This document shows, in pieces, positions 34,674 to 46,400 of a DNA stretch of 64,000 nucleotides; positions within the stretch are counted from its first letter, which is position 1; every line of letters begins with the position of its first letter. The DNA lies in contig MU859088.1 in NCBI GenBank assembly GCA_033297205.1, forward strand, positions 62,001-126,000, given 5' to 3'. The position numbers and the translations under genes are program-made. Source of the stretch: Pseudoneurospora amorphoporcata (taxonomy: Eukaryota; Ascomycota; Sordariomycetes; Sordariales; Sordariaceae). Under the pieces are notes generated by a model that saw only the letters and a list, made by a program, of their open reading frames with translations, was not told where the DNA came from and ran no database searches.

Positions 34674-35139
34674 GCCGATGGTGTTCGGACTGATTGATCA
34701 CTGATGAATGCGTTTTGAGAAGCATAAGAGATACGAGAGCCTAATCTAGTTCTTACATTGGTTCTTTTACCGAACCGGACCGGATTACGGCAGAACTGTA
34801 TGGTAGACGTAGACAGGTAGTTTTCTAGTGTGGTTGAGCGCAACTTCACTTTTGTTAAGTAGGTAGTCCAAGAGCAAACAAATCAAAGCATTGCGATTAG
34901 TAAACACCGTACGGCAAAACCAACCATTCAGACATATCAGGCAGCACCACTAGTGCTGAATAAGGTACCCTCGGCGGCGCGGCCGGTGTATTCCTTCCTT
35001 CCATCACGGGTTGGGACGGGTTTAATAACACACCTCCTCAAAGCAAAGCAAGAGGACGTACAAGTTGGTAAGGTGGGGTACTAGTCTAAGTAAGTAATCC
35101 TTTCTTTTACTTTCCACCACTTCTAGTGACATCCACGTG

Positions 35140-35178
35140 TTTTTTTTTTTTTTTTTTTTTTTTCCTTTTTTTTTTTTT
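35140..35178 (+). repeat. Poly(T) tract, 24+13 nt split by CC
   Basis: T24-CC-T13 lies 20 bp before the CA repeat. Confidence 0.95.
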
Positions 35179-35199
35179 CCTACATATTCCTCAGCCACA

Positions 35200-35205
35200 T
35201 ACACA

Positions 35206-35236
<31 letters not shown>
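35200..35236 (+). repeat. CA dinucleotide microsatellite
   Basis: About 18 CA units with one T interruption (CACATACACAC). Confidence 0.95.
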
Positions 35237-38200
35237 CCCAAACAAAGCAAACTATAACATCGCCTAGACAACGAAAGAACGGGATCAGCCACTGTCTATC
35301 TCCCTTGCGTACCTACCTTATCAACCCGTCACGCCATCAACATGTCAGGTACTGTGATGCCTATTTCCGTAGCTAAGGTAAGGTATACATGCTAGTGTAG
35401 AGGTATACCTCTTCTGAAAAGGCTAAGTAAGTAAGTACCCTTGCAGGGCTGTGCGTTGTACATACCTGCCTTAAGAACCTTCTTCATCTCTCTGATGTAC
35501 CATCTCTCTGATGTACATGTACCTACCCAGGAGCCTACCTAGCTAGATAAGGTAGGTATGTGTAACACCGGACTGGAGATATCTAAGGTATCGTGTGGGT
35601 TGGTGCACGATATATCACTTGGGGCTGGAGAGCCGGAAACCCGCCTAACAACGCAGGTGCTGAGGCCGGGGCTAGGATGGGGCTATGATTTGGGAAGGGG
35701 GAGGCATAACTGTTATTGAGAGTACGCTTTTTTTTTAGGTAAGGTAGTAATTTCCGGTTCTTTGTTTGGTTCGGGGATGTATCATAGATCATCGAAGTCG
35801 CCGTTAGTTTACTTCACTATACCATTCATTGTTCGGAGCCCAGCCGGGATCGTTCCCATTATTTCCGGCTGCTACCTAAGGTACCTTACCTAGATGTACT
35901 TGACGAGGAAGAGTTGAGCCGGGCTGTTGGTAACGAAGGATTCCAGAAACTTGGGAAAGAAAATCCTGGTGAGCTGGAACAACAACACAGGGAGACGGGA
36001 AAGTGTCGGAAGCGGACCTTGTTCTCCGGTACATGTGCTTGTCGGGACTTGGAACTGTGAGTTGGGAGTTTGGATGCTACCTACTTGACGTTCCTGTTTT
36101 GGTTGAGGTGTTCTTCGCTTGATCCTCGGACACATCTGAGTGACACGGTAGGTATTTGTGAGGGATGTGAAGTTCCAATGCTTCGTTTGGGTTCAGTGAC
36201 AAGTCGAGTCGAGTCCCTGCTTCCGAACCCTGTTACTGGCCACTAGACTAGTGGGTTACTAGTACCTTTGGTGCCGTCGTATGTATGTGGACGCCATCCT
36301 AACTGGGAGGACATCCAATCCTGGGTCAAGAAAGGGAATGGCACCGTCACTCCGCAGCCATGACCTACAGTAAGGCTAACTAGACTAGTCTAATGCACGC
36401 AAGGGAACAGGCGGGATATCATGTGAGTGAACGTACATACGTAGCTATCATGCAGTGAGACTCCAGAGGGCCAAGGGGGTGATCAATGTCGGCCGTGGTT
36501 GCTTCCCCAGGGTTGGTTGTTTAAGCCGACGTTCCATTAGTCGTCCAAGCCGGGCATAAGTCATGTTTCTGAAATCTGATCAAGTGTTGGGAGAGCAAGA
36601 AAAGGGTTAGTGGCTACTATGTATAGCCTTCTCTGATACAAATAGTCGGATCGAGGGGTGAGACCCTGTTTGTGATGACGACAACCTAACCCTTTCAAAG
36701 AACTTCTATAGGCCACGGGGTGAATCGGCTATCACTTGTTGAAGAAGAAGAAGAAGTGTTGAAAGGAGCTGTAAGAAAAGCTTTACCGAGTTAAGAAGGA
36801 AGTCTACACCTATGCCTGGTTCACTTTTGCGGGAAGCAGGCCTAACCCGAAGGGGAGCTGGCTTCAAGTGGAAGTCAGGACAGACATTAGTGCGGAACTG
36901 CACAGACAAGGACATGGACATGGGAGTAGGGACAAGGGATGTATCCGGTGCGGTAGGTAGTGCAGTGTACCTGCGCCGCATCCTTGCCTACCCTGGCTCC
37001 GAGTCCTTCAACAACTGGACTCCAAAATAAAGTGTGTTGTACATAGAAGGATGAGAATGGTATTTTGAAACGTGTTATGGTTTGATGGATGATGATCCCG
37101 GTGGCTGGTGGTGGCCGGCCAAAGATTGCGGTTTGTTCTTTTTTCGTTCCTTAATAGATGGCGTCTTTTGTTGTGGCTTGACAAGGAAGTTATGGGAATT
37201 TCCGTCCGGTGCCCGGTGGCTGTTCAGGTGGCATGGATGGCAGGCGGAACGACAAGCGGTTCCGTAGGTGTTAGTGTCCGGCCCTCTCATTCAGTCAATG
37301 AGAATCACATGTGATAGCATCCATCCAGACAACAGGGCTTGAAAGCTTGGCTTCAGCTCGCTATGGCTACTAGAGGTAAATGGCTAACTGGCTACCGGGC
37401 TTTTCGGGTGTTGATGCGCTGGAACCGACCGATCACGATAAGTCTCTTCCTCCGCCAGTTGGTCTCGGGATAAGCCAGCCGTCTCAGCCAGCATACGTAT
37501 CGCTTCTTTTTCGGTGTGGTGGTGGTGGCGGTTGGTGATGGTGATGGTGGTGGTCTGACTTTGGAACTCTCTCTAGTTGCTTTTTAGCTTAGCCTGTCTT
37601 TCGTAGTGTAGATATGGGAGGTTTTCCCCCTGGTGTTTCAGGGATTTTCTTGCGGAGAATACACCAGGTAGCTAGCGGAATATGGCCCGTCTTCTTTTCT
37701 TGTTTTTCTTCTTTCCCCCCTGTTTCAATGCATGTGTGTTCTGCTGCTGTCAAAATATCGAGGTCCAACAGGACAGGCGTATCCGAGCCACTGGGTTTTC
37801 CACAGACCTGGCAACCTCAAAAAGGTATCATCCGTCATTACTTTGCAGGGGTTTATTGTAGTGTACCATACCGCGCGATCCCACCGCGTCATTCTTGGTA
37901 CCCATGTCTCTTACGGCATCTTTTGCGTCGCTTTCTGGGCTGGTGTGTGGTGTGGATTGCAAATAAACTTGATCCCATTTTTCTGTCCCTCCCCTCTTGT
38001 CAACTTGGATCTGTCAATCCGTCTTCTTCTTCTTCTTCTTCTTTTTTTTTTGTTCCCTCCTTCTTCCTCAGTGTTACCTTACGCCCGTGTTCGGCGAACT
38101 CAACCGAGAGAGTTGGGTTGCATCGATCACACTTTCTGGTGTAGCACCAAGAAACATTGTAGGTATCAATGAGACGCTACACCACCCTGTGCTGCTGATG

Positions 38201-38800
38201 AATTTGGGGGAAAAGGAGGTGGATGGATCCGTGGGTGTGAGTAGGCGAGTGGGTGTCAACGAGGAAGGGGGAAAGGGACTGGACGACACACATGCACGCC
38301 CCACACACCGAAGACTCTCCGTCATGGCGCCTGGGCGCTTGCGCTTGTTGCTGAATGGCAGTGTCGAGTAAAGAAAGAGGTGGTGTGACCGAGCATACCA
38401 TCTCCTGTTGCGACTGATCATCCCGAAGCCCGCCATGGCCTTTTTCCTTTCGTTGATAGAGTCGTATTCTTCACCGTAACTTGTGCCGTCATGCTTCTGT
38501 GCCAAAGTTCCCAACCGTAGTAGGGTGACATGATGAAGTTCCATTGGCATCACCCATGTCGCGTCTGCTGGACCCGAAACTCTGGGTGACCAGTGATGAT
38601 GAGCTTCTCTCTGCATCCGTCGTGGGTTCATCACGAACGGTGTCACGCTTGCGGCACCAACAGTGATGTACTACGTATTGTGTTATGATTAGCAAGCCAA
38701 GACCAAGATTGGCAAAGAGAGGCTAGAAGAGAGACGGACTGATGGCGGACGGGGAAAAAGCAGAGCAACATGCCCCGTCAGCCAGACAGGCACGCCGACT

Positions 38801-38902
38801 TCCATGTCCATGTCCATGTCCATGTCCATGTCCATGTCCCCATGTCCATGTCCATGTCCATGTCCATGTCCATGTCCCCATGACCATGACCATGTCCATG
38901 AC
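38801..38902. repeat. CATGTC hexamer minisatellite
   Basis: About 15 units of CATGTC with CCC and ACC variants are arranged in three blocks. Read on the minus strand the array would code Met-Asp or Gly-His repeats depending on frame, but no start codon or gene surrounds it. Confidence 0.9.
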
Positions 38903-39216
38903 CCCAAACGTGCCATGCCCGCCGCCATGCCCGGAACAAGCCCGCGCAGCCAGCCGTGAAGGGATGCCCGGCCTGTGCTGGTTCTGTCTTGTTCTCGGCT
39001 TTGTGCAAGTCCACAGTGGGCTTCGTATGAGAAATTGTTGCCAAAAGGATCGCTATGACTCCCGGGCGGGACAGGGGGGTCCAGATCCTTCATAGCTCGG
39101 TTCCCGGTCGTGAAACAGAGCAGGACCAGGGTGACAGCAGGGTTGAGCAAAGGGCCTGGAAGCACCTACCTATTTGGGATCACCGCTTTGTCTGCGGCAG
39201 AGACGTTGGCTTCCTC

Positions 39217-39218
<2 letters not shown>

Positions 39219-39247
<29 letters not shown>
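39219..39247 (+). repeat. Poly(T) tract, 29 nt
   Basis: Uninterrupted T run. Confidence 0.95.
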
Positions 39248-40563
39248 CTGATGGGGGATGGTTTGGGTAGGGCTGAGGATGGTTGATGTCCGGTGACAAA
39301 GTAAACAAACACTGGACTCGGTCTTTGGTGCATCATGCATCGGCATAGTATCGCATCGCGCTCGCAATTACATAGTGTTCCGTCGACAGCACGGGAATTT
39401 CTGCGTTTGATCCGCCGCGGCTTCTTAATTTTTCTTTACAAGATGTTTCCAAGGAGAATTTGCAGGCAAAGTGGGGGCAGGCTGTTTTTGAAGACATCAG
39501 TTATAGTAGGTAGAGGTATTGACATCGTCATCCGACTGACCCCTGAGCGTTACCGGGTTGGACGGGTAGAGTTTGTAGGCCGAAGTGGACTTGCGGTCGT
39601 GCACTAACAGATGTTGCTACCAATCGCAGAAACCGCTGGTAGCGGAGTTAGCTCTTGGGCGATTTACCCACTAACAAGGGAACGGGACACACCGACACTA
39701 GGGCTCGCTAAAGTGGAAATTTGGAATGGTTCTCCCGTGTTTTTCCAGAAGGTTTCTGGAGGGAGGAGTCCCGTCCACCGTAAATCCGATGGCAAATTAC
39801 CCAGTTCCCCCCCGGAACCCTGCCGGGGAGCAGCCTCTGCAGCGGCACGTGGGGTATTATTGGAGAATATTACGGCATGTTTACCACTAAAGGATAGAAG
39901 GCTTCTGTTGTGGGATCGTCGACGGTTCTGCGGGCGAGAGTCCTGTTTGACTCGATTAGGTACCCAAGCTTAGCAGCCCTTTCCAATCAACGAAAAGGCC
40001 GGGAAATTGCCAATTTCACTGCCCGTTGGAAGAGAGAGAAAAAAGTACTTTGACTGAGGGTTTCCGACAAGTATCCCCACCCACGTCCAGTGGTATCCCA
40101 GTACCATGTATCTTTTTTCTGCTCCCGTTTCTCATGGACAGACAGTCAATAGAAAAGAAAGAGAAGAAATAACCAAAACAAAACTGCTATACACTGTTAC
40201 ATATAGCTATGGGCGTGGGCCCATGTCGTCTCCCCCCTACCAAGATAAAGCTTTTTCCCGGACCGTGATGTTTTTCTTTTTCTTGTTTCTTTATTGCTTC
40301 ATGTCACCCACGTTCAGCCACGCCTTTTAAAACAGTTTCCGTCACCACACCCAGTTCAGGTACCTGGCCGTTGTCTGTTTCCAGAAAAAGTACAGTTACC
40401 ACTCGTTAGACAGAGAGAGATAGCGAGTGACACCACAGCAAGCCAGGCCACCGCGGAAACCACACCACTAGCCCTGGGATCATGAACAGCAGCCAGACCA
40501 ACGCCGAACAAAAGTAACCCGCGGCCGCCTTGTTTGTTTGCCTCGTTCTCCCTTCATCTATCC

Positions 40564-40596
40564 ATGCCATTGCCCGGGGAATACTATGTGCTATAA
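40564..40596 (+). promoter_or_regulatory. Possible upstream ORF in the mannosylphosphoglycerate synthase leader
   Basis: ATG-CCA-TTG through TAA encodes the 10-residue MPLPGEYYVL, 250 nt before the main start. A second short frame starting at 40585 overlaps it. If transcription begins upstream, these would act on scanning ribosomes. The transcription start is not known. Confidence 0.3.
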
Positions 40597-40845
40597 GTAC
40601 CCGCAGTGCCGGCCAGTCTCACCTTTACCAATATCGATATCAAGAAGAACTTGATCACCACCGCCAACGACCCTTTGACTGGCACTACTGCAAGCACCTG
40701 CATATCGCCCACTTATACAACCACCCGCCAAGAATCATCATCACCATCTCAGTCTGCACACAGTACCAGCCATACGGCCAAACTCATATTCATATTCATT
40801 AATTCATATTCTTAATCGCCGCATTCTCATATTTCGAGAGCAATC

Positions 40846-42387
40846 ATGCGTCTCACAGAACCACGGAAAGGCCTGCAGATGGGCGGCCTCAGCATCATGC
40901 ACCTGATCGAGGTGCTGGAGCTAGACGCCGGTTCTGGGATACCACTAGAGACGGTCGGGTCGGCTTACACACCCCAAGGCTCTGAGCAAGGAGATGAGTC
41001 GTCGCTGGACGACTCAGATTACGATGACCTGTTTTCGGACGAGGACGACGAGATGAGGGACCTGAGCGACACGGATCCGGAGGACGACGAGAGCGTGCTG
41101 GACGGCGTCCCGCCAGAGGTGACCATTCCGCAGGCGCAACTGGAGAGCATTCTGGGCCAGATGGCTGTCATCGTGCCGTGCAAGGGCGAGGACCCCAACA
41201 CGATCGAGGGCGTTCTCTCGGGCATTCCCCGGGGGTGTCTGATCGTGCTAGTCTCCAACAGCGAGCCAAGGGCGTACAAGAAGGAGGTGATGATGCTCCG
41301 CAAGTTCTGCCGCGCAGCCAGGCCCGCCTTGGCGGTCCACCAGAGTGATGCCGCGGCAGCAGCCGCCTTCAACATGTATGGCCTGGACGACCTGGTCACG
41401 CACGTGGGCGGGAGCCACAAGCGGATCCGAAATGGAAAGGGGGAGGGCATGATGCTTGGCATTGCGCTGGTTGCTGCGCTTTGCCCGCAGCGCCGCTATG
41501 TCGCCTTTGTCGACGCCGACATCACCGTCCCCGGCGCGGTCAACGAGTACTGTCGGGCCTTTGCCGCCGGATTTGCCCTCAACCCCAACCCGGGCACCGA
41601 GACCATGGTGCGCCTCCGGTGGGCGTCCAAGCCCAAGGTCAAGAACGGCGAAATCGACTACACGTGCGAGGGGAGGAGTTCGCAGGTGGTCAACCGCTGG
41701 CTCAACAAGCTGCTGTCAGCCATGGCCGACGCCGACCCGACCGGAAGTTGGGCCGCCGCCCGTGACAGCGAGATCATTGTAACGGGCAACGCCGGCGAGC
41801 ACGCCATGACAATGGACCTGGCTCTGAACCTGAGGCTCGCCAATGGCTACGCCATCGAACCGTTCCATTTTGTGGAGCTGCTCGACCAATTGGCTCCGCA
41901 GGCGCAGAATGCTCATGTCGGCTACAACACGGGCCGGGTCCCAAATTTGCAGCCCGTCACCATCATGCAGATTCGGACCAGGAACCCGCATTTCCACCGG
42001 GTAACGGACGACTCACATGTCCGCTCCATGTGGGCTAGCGGGTTAGGGTCCATTTACCACCATCTGCCCGCTCCTTTGAGCACGCCAACGACGACACCCT
42101 CATCATTTCCAAAGAACTTTGCTCGTGGCGAGAAGCTTCGTGGAGACATCTTGGATTTCCTGGCCGACGAGCAGGACGAGAGCGACAACACCAAAGGAGA
42201 GCTGGTGCATGAGCCACCACGACCGCGCATCTATCCGCCAGTGAGCCAGTTGGACCTCAACGGGTTCAGAGAGATGGTGCGGAGCGAGCACAAGACACTT
42301 TACTGTCTGAACCTCCCCCATTTCAAGCTCCCAAGGCCAAACACAATTGCGTCTGTTTACCAGTACGGAGTCACGCCACCATTGTGA
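40846..42387 (+). CDS. mpgS: Mannosyl-3-phosphoglycerate synthase (GT55), 513 aa, single exon
   Basis: This enzyme transfers mannose from GDP-mannose to 3-phosphoglycerate, the first step to the compatible solute mannosylglycerate, in the cytosol. Family motifs are in order: VIVPCKGEDPNTIEGVL (about 108-124), LIVLVSNSEPRAYKKEV (about 132-148), GKGEGMMLGIALV (about 198-210), the metal-binding FVDADITVPGAVNEY (about 220-234), GNAGEHAMTMDLALNLRL (about 315-332) and IEPFHFVELLDQLA (about 338-351). It is longer than the roughly 400-aa prokaryotic enzymes because of an acidic insert at about 50-92 (DDSDYDDLFSDEDDEMRDL) and a C-terminal extension. No phosphatase gene for the second step is in the window, and the fusion seen in some bacteria is absent. 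The ATG is preceded by GCAATC and no alternative lies close by. Confidence 0.93.
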   Translation: MRLTEPRKGLQMGGLSIMHLIEVLELDAGSGIPLETVGSAYTPQGSEQGDESSLDDSDYDDLFSDEDDEMRDLSDTDPEDDESVLDGVPPEVTIPQAQLESILGQMAVIVPCKGEDPNTIEGVLSGIPRGCLIVLVSNSEPRAYKKEVMMLRKFCRAARPALAVHQSDAAAAAAFNMYGLDDLVTHVGGSHKRIRNGKGEGMMLGIALVAALCPQRRYVAFVDADITVPGAVNEYCRAFAAGFALNPNPGTETMVRLRWASKPKVKNGEIDYTCEGRSSQVVNRWLNKLLSAMADADPTGSWAAARDSEIIVTGNAGEHAMTMDLALNLRLANGYAIEPFHFVELLDQLAPQAQNAHVGYNTGRVPNLQPVTIMQIRTRNPHFHRVTDDSHVRSMWASGLGSIYHHLPAPLSTPTTTPSSFPKNFARGEKLRGDILDFLADEQDESDNTKGELVHEPPRPRIYPPVSQLDLNGFREMVRSEHKTLYCLNLPHFKLPRPNTIASVYQYGVTPPL

Positions 42388-43436
42388 TGGGATGATTCCA
42401 GTCGCTTCACACAATTTTCCCCTTCCACACCATGTCATTTTTCACACAGGCACATTTTCTCTCTCTCTCACCAAAAAGTCCTTTTCCTTTCTCTACACGT
42501 CTTGTTTGCCGCAAAAGAAAAAGGATACCCCTGGGATTAGAAAGGTTATTATTTCTCGGATTCTCTGTCTCTGTTGTTTTTCTGTCCTTTTCCATCATCC
42601 GTCTCCAAAAGCACCACCACCACCATCGTCTCACCCGCTAAACAGACCTACTACGCTCTCACGCAGCACACATGCGACTACGCGAACTACGCATGTACGC
42701 AAGCAACAAAAGAGGAGGAACGCGCAATGCGATATATTATTATCTGTCTATCTATTCTACATGGGACAAATGAACCAGCAATGAATGAATGTCCAAAACG
42801 GCTTGGAAAAACAACCACGAGCTTCTTGCCTACACTACTTCTTCCATACAAAGTCTTTTGTTTTTTTTTTTCCAGTCCGGAATCGCGCTTTTTCATCATC
42901 ATCACCTTTTTCATCTTCTTCTTGTAAGTATAGTACAGCATCAGCAGCAGCAGCAGCAGCAACAGCAACAAAACCCTCTTAGTGGTAAATCTAATTCTTT
43001 ACACAAGCTTGCATACATTCACAAAAAATTAACTCCGGCTGTGGAATGACATGGATGCCTTTGTCTGGAGGACAACAACAACAATGAGGTTGACAAAGAC
43101 GACGATCCAAAGCTCTTGAACATCCAAAATTTTCGCCTCATGACAGCCAACAACCAACCATCATCAAAACCAAAACTCATCCTCATGATCTCCGCAAATC
43201 TCGCTCTAACCCAAGTCCAGCATACATTTGACGTCAACAACAACAACAAGAGGCCCATCCATCTCACACACCACTAAACTAAACCCCGTCAAACAAAACA
43301 TGCCCGGAAGTCACCGTCAGGCGTTTGCCGAGTATAGATAGCCATGACAACCTCGGAAACATCAAGTCCATAATCATTCATTACATCTGAATTGAACCTC
43401 GACTGATATCATGCCCACGCCGTCAAGCCAAATCGG

Positions 43437-43483
<47 letters not shown>

Positions 43484-46400
43484 CATTTGGACTCTCCTCT
43501 TTTTGTTTCTTTACCCTTCTCGGCTTGTCCAACTTTTGCATTACTCGAAACGCCGCCAAACACAAACGCTTGAAAATGCAAAGACTTGAAAGCCGAGGTT
43601 GACCTCTTTCTTTCCACTTCTCTTTTTTCAGGTTGCACTTGGACATTGGTGGCAACGGTCTCGACAGCGTCATTCATGCGAGCACAAACAACTACCGCCG
43701 ACCTTGCTGTGTAGCAGCTGGGCAAAGATGCTGCTACGACCCGTACTCCGGATTGTACGCCTTCGAACTCAAGGGTCACAGTTACACGGAAACTGCAACG
43801 CCGCGACGACACCGCTCTCACAAGACGTAGATGGCATATCACCGGCGTTGCCTCTAACCGGTTGGCATCTGAACATGTCTTTGGATCTCGGTACGGATTG
43901 CTCTCCGACTTTGTTAGCCACCATTCTCGTCCTTGGGTCGAGAAACCAACCCGTCTGAACTTGAGACTGGCTTTAAACGATTGCGCTGATTGGCGCCGAG
44001 TTATTGCAATAACCTTCCGTACGCCGAGCCGCAAGATATCACGGGGCCTTTCCTTGATTCCGTGCCTCGTTCGTAGACCAGCATCCGGACACGCCGGGTT
44101 GGCATTGACTGCACCAAAGCACTGCGAGCTGAATCAACCCGACATGATATCTTCGTGTGGGTTTTCGTTTGCCCAGGAGGCTTTGGTAGTTGTGACTTGT
44201 AGGTAGGTGGCTACATAGGTGACAGTCAGCGATATGTAGCCATCAGGAGAAATGTAGAACACTCGTCTTGTTGATTTGCTGGAGATACTTGACCGCCAAC
44301 TTTCAGCTTCCAAAGTCCAAAAGATGGGCATCGACTCGCTCCAGTGGGTCAAAGTCATCGGCAACAAATCCCGTCTGGCATGCAACTTGTTCGGAGTCTG
44401 TGGTGCTGCATCCACGCGGGCCATCAACGTCCGATCGAATGATCGGGTTTGTTTGTTAGCGCGCCCAGTCTCCAGTCCCTAGCAACCAAGTGGAATTTGA
44501 GGGAAGCATGAACGCAACTTTTGACGCAAAGTCATTACACTACCAACTCGGCTATCCATAAGCTGTGCGGAGTATCCAAAGACACCTCGGTCGTTGTGTT
44601 GTTTTTGTTGACATTTTTCACTACCCGGGCTTGTGATGGTGCACTGACAATTTGTGTAAGCCTGATATTTGACCGAAAGGGGAAATCTGTTGACTGCTGC
44701 TGCCGGAGCCCGTCCGATGGCGTCGGTTGTCTCGGCGGCTTCATAGCGGCGCGGGTAGATTTTGGTCAGCAAGGCGGGCATTCCTAGTGGGAGACTGCCA
44801 CTGGCGAGGACGAGACGAGGCAAGTCTGTCCGATCATGACAAGCTGGTGTGTCTGCAAGTGCGCCCGTGTCACCCGTGACGGGTGTCTGTGTCTGCCTGC
44901 CTGGAAAAGCTCAATTGCCTGGAACCTGCCTGCCACTGCCTGCCCTCCTTCCCTGCCAGCCGAAGGTTGCCCACCACCCGACGCGGAGACAAGGGGGGCC
45001 CCACTCCGCCCAGGCCGTGGCTTTTGCCAACAAGCCAATCAGAAGTGGCGTTGCTTCCGTAAGAAGAAGCTGCTGCTCATTTCCTGTTTTCAGCAACCCA
45101 CTTTGCCCGTTTTCGATCACTTCCTCCGCATTTTTCTCATTGTTCGTTGTTCTTGCCGGCCATTGTCGTTCATCGCTTGCAGCTGTGTCTTGTCTCGTGC
45201 AAGAGCCACCGATTCGTTCTCTAATTGGCTTCTAAAGTTCATGATTTGACAATGGGAGTTGGAGGTCTGCGATGAATGATGATGGCATCGTCGACTTTAC
45301 CGTCTTCGCACTTTGCTCGCTGCCAGTTTCCTGTTCCTGAACTGCCGTTACAGTCCCCTCCGGGCACCCCATCCCTCGTCCCATCCTTCAGCCTACTGCT
45401 GCATGCCATCCACACCTTTCCTTTCCGAGGAACTTGTCAAGCACCTGGCTTGCCCGGCGGCGCTCGTGAAATCGATTATCGGCCATGGCACAGATCTCAC
45501 AATTGGAGGAGAACTGTCATCTCTCCTGACATGTAGCTTCACTTCATCGAGTCGTTGTCAACCTTCACGTTATCATTGTTCCATCCTCTCATTAAACTCT
45601 GCATATCTTGGAGCCTCTCCACAACTCATCCCCCTACCCGGCTCCAAAAGTTGCTTGCTCAAAAGCTTGTCAGGACAATCTCAGCTCGACGCTCTCTCCA
45701 GCAACCAACAAGCATCGGCCGGCGGGTACACAGTCAGAGGTCCGTCGTGTTTGCACGATGGCTTCAGTCAGGTCCAAGGTGAGGTTACACAGTTCTTCTT
45801 CCCTTCTGTCTGAACCCACAAATCCTCCTCACACGCAATCACGCGCTATCGTCCACCCCCGCTTTTCCCATCCTTGCTGGTCCATGCCTTCACCAATCTT
45901 CAACCACTGCGTGCGCGACTCACGAGCCTCTCACCCCGGTTGTCCCAGGGGTGGGGCATCAGTGGGCAGCAAGGGCAGAGAGAACGGCACAGTGGGAACA
46001 AAGTCCAGCGCAGTTCGTGGGCAACTCCACCGGAACGCGGCCCAGCAACACACACTCGCTCTTGTTGCATCTTCCAGCCCATCATCACAGCCCCCGAGGG
46101 CCCCCTATCTCTCGCAGTTGGGGGGGGGGCGTCATCCGGGCTGCCCTGACACAATCATGAATTTCCACTTGCTAGCCTCTCTTGACACTTCTCGGGGCCG
46201 ACTACGCTCTCGCTCGCTCTCGCCAACCAAGAGACATGCAAACTCCCCTGGCCCCGTGCCTAGCCGGCCCCATCAAGAAGATGGGTAAAGGTAGCATGGT
46301 GTTCTTTTTACGTAGGATGGCTTCGACGTAGCGTAATAGCACCTGCATACTATACAGGTACCATGTCTGATCATCGAGGTACGCTGGCCGGTACGGTATA

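Larger units (their letters stand above)
32753..40845. other. 8.1-kb gene-poor spacer rich in simple repeats
   Basis: No credible gene was found. The stretch is dense in TACCTA, TAGGTA and AAGGTAAG words, especially 33300-35900. It contains a 16-nt A run near 32957, a CATC array (33912-33935), poly(A) and poly(T) tracts, a CA repeat (35200-35236), a CATGTC array (38801-38902), and the promoter and leader of the mannosylphosphoglycerate synthase gene at its right end. The longest open frames, at 37614-38144 (176 codons) and 38074-38646 (190 codons), overlap on opposite strands and show no domain. Confidence 0.45.

Noticed and set aside
37614..38144. 176-codon plus-strand frame
   Set aside because: Begins with ATG, but its content follows from poly-pyrimidine DNA, and it overlaps a similarly long minus frame.
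38689..39165. Minus-strand frame with Gly-His and Met-Asp repeats that looks like a metal-binding protein
   Set aside because: The repeats are a translation of the CATGTC array; no ATG start and no conserved flanks.
43483..44034. 183-codon minus-strand frame
   Set aside because: Runs into the 46-nt homopolymer and has no recognisable domain; neighbouring frames are equally open.
45608..46288. 226-codon plus-strand frame
   Set aside because: Ser, Pro, His and Arg-rich translation of C-rich DNA, probably promoter sequence.
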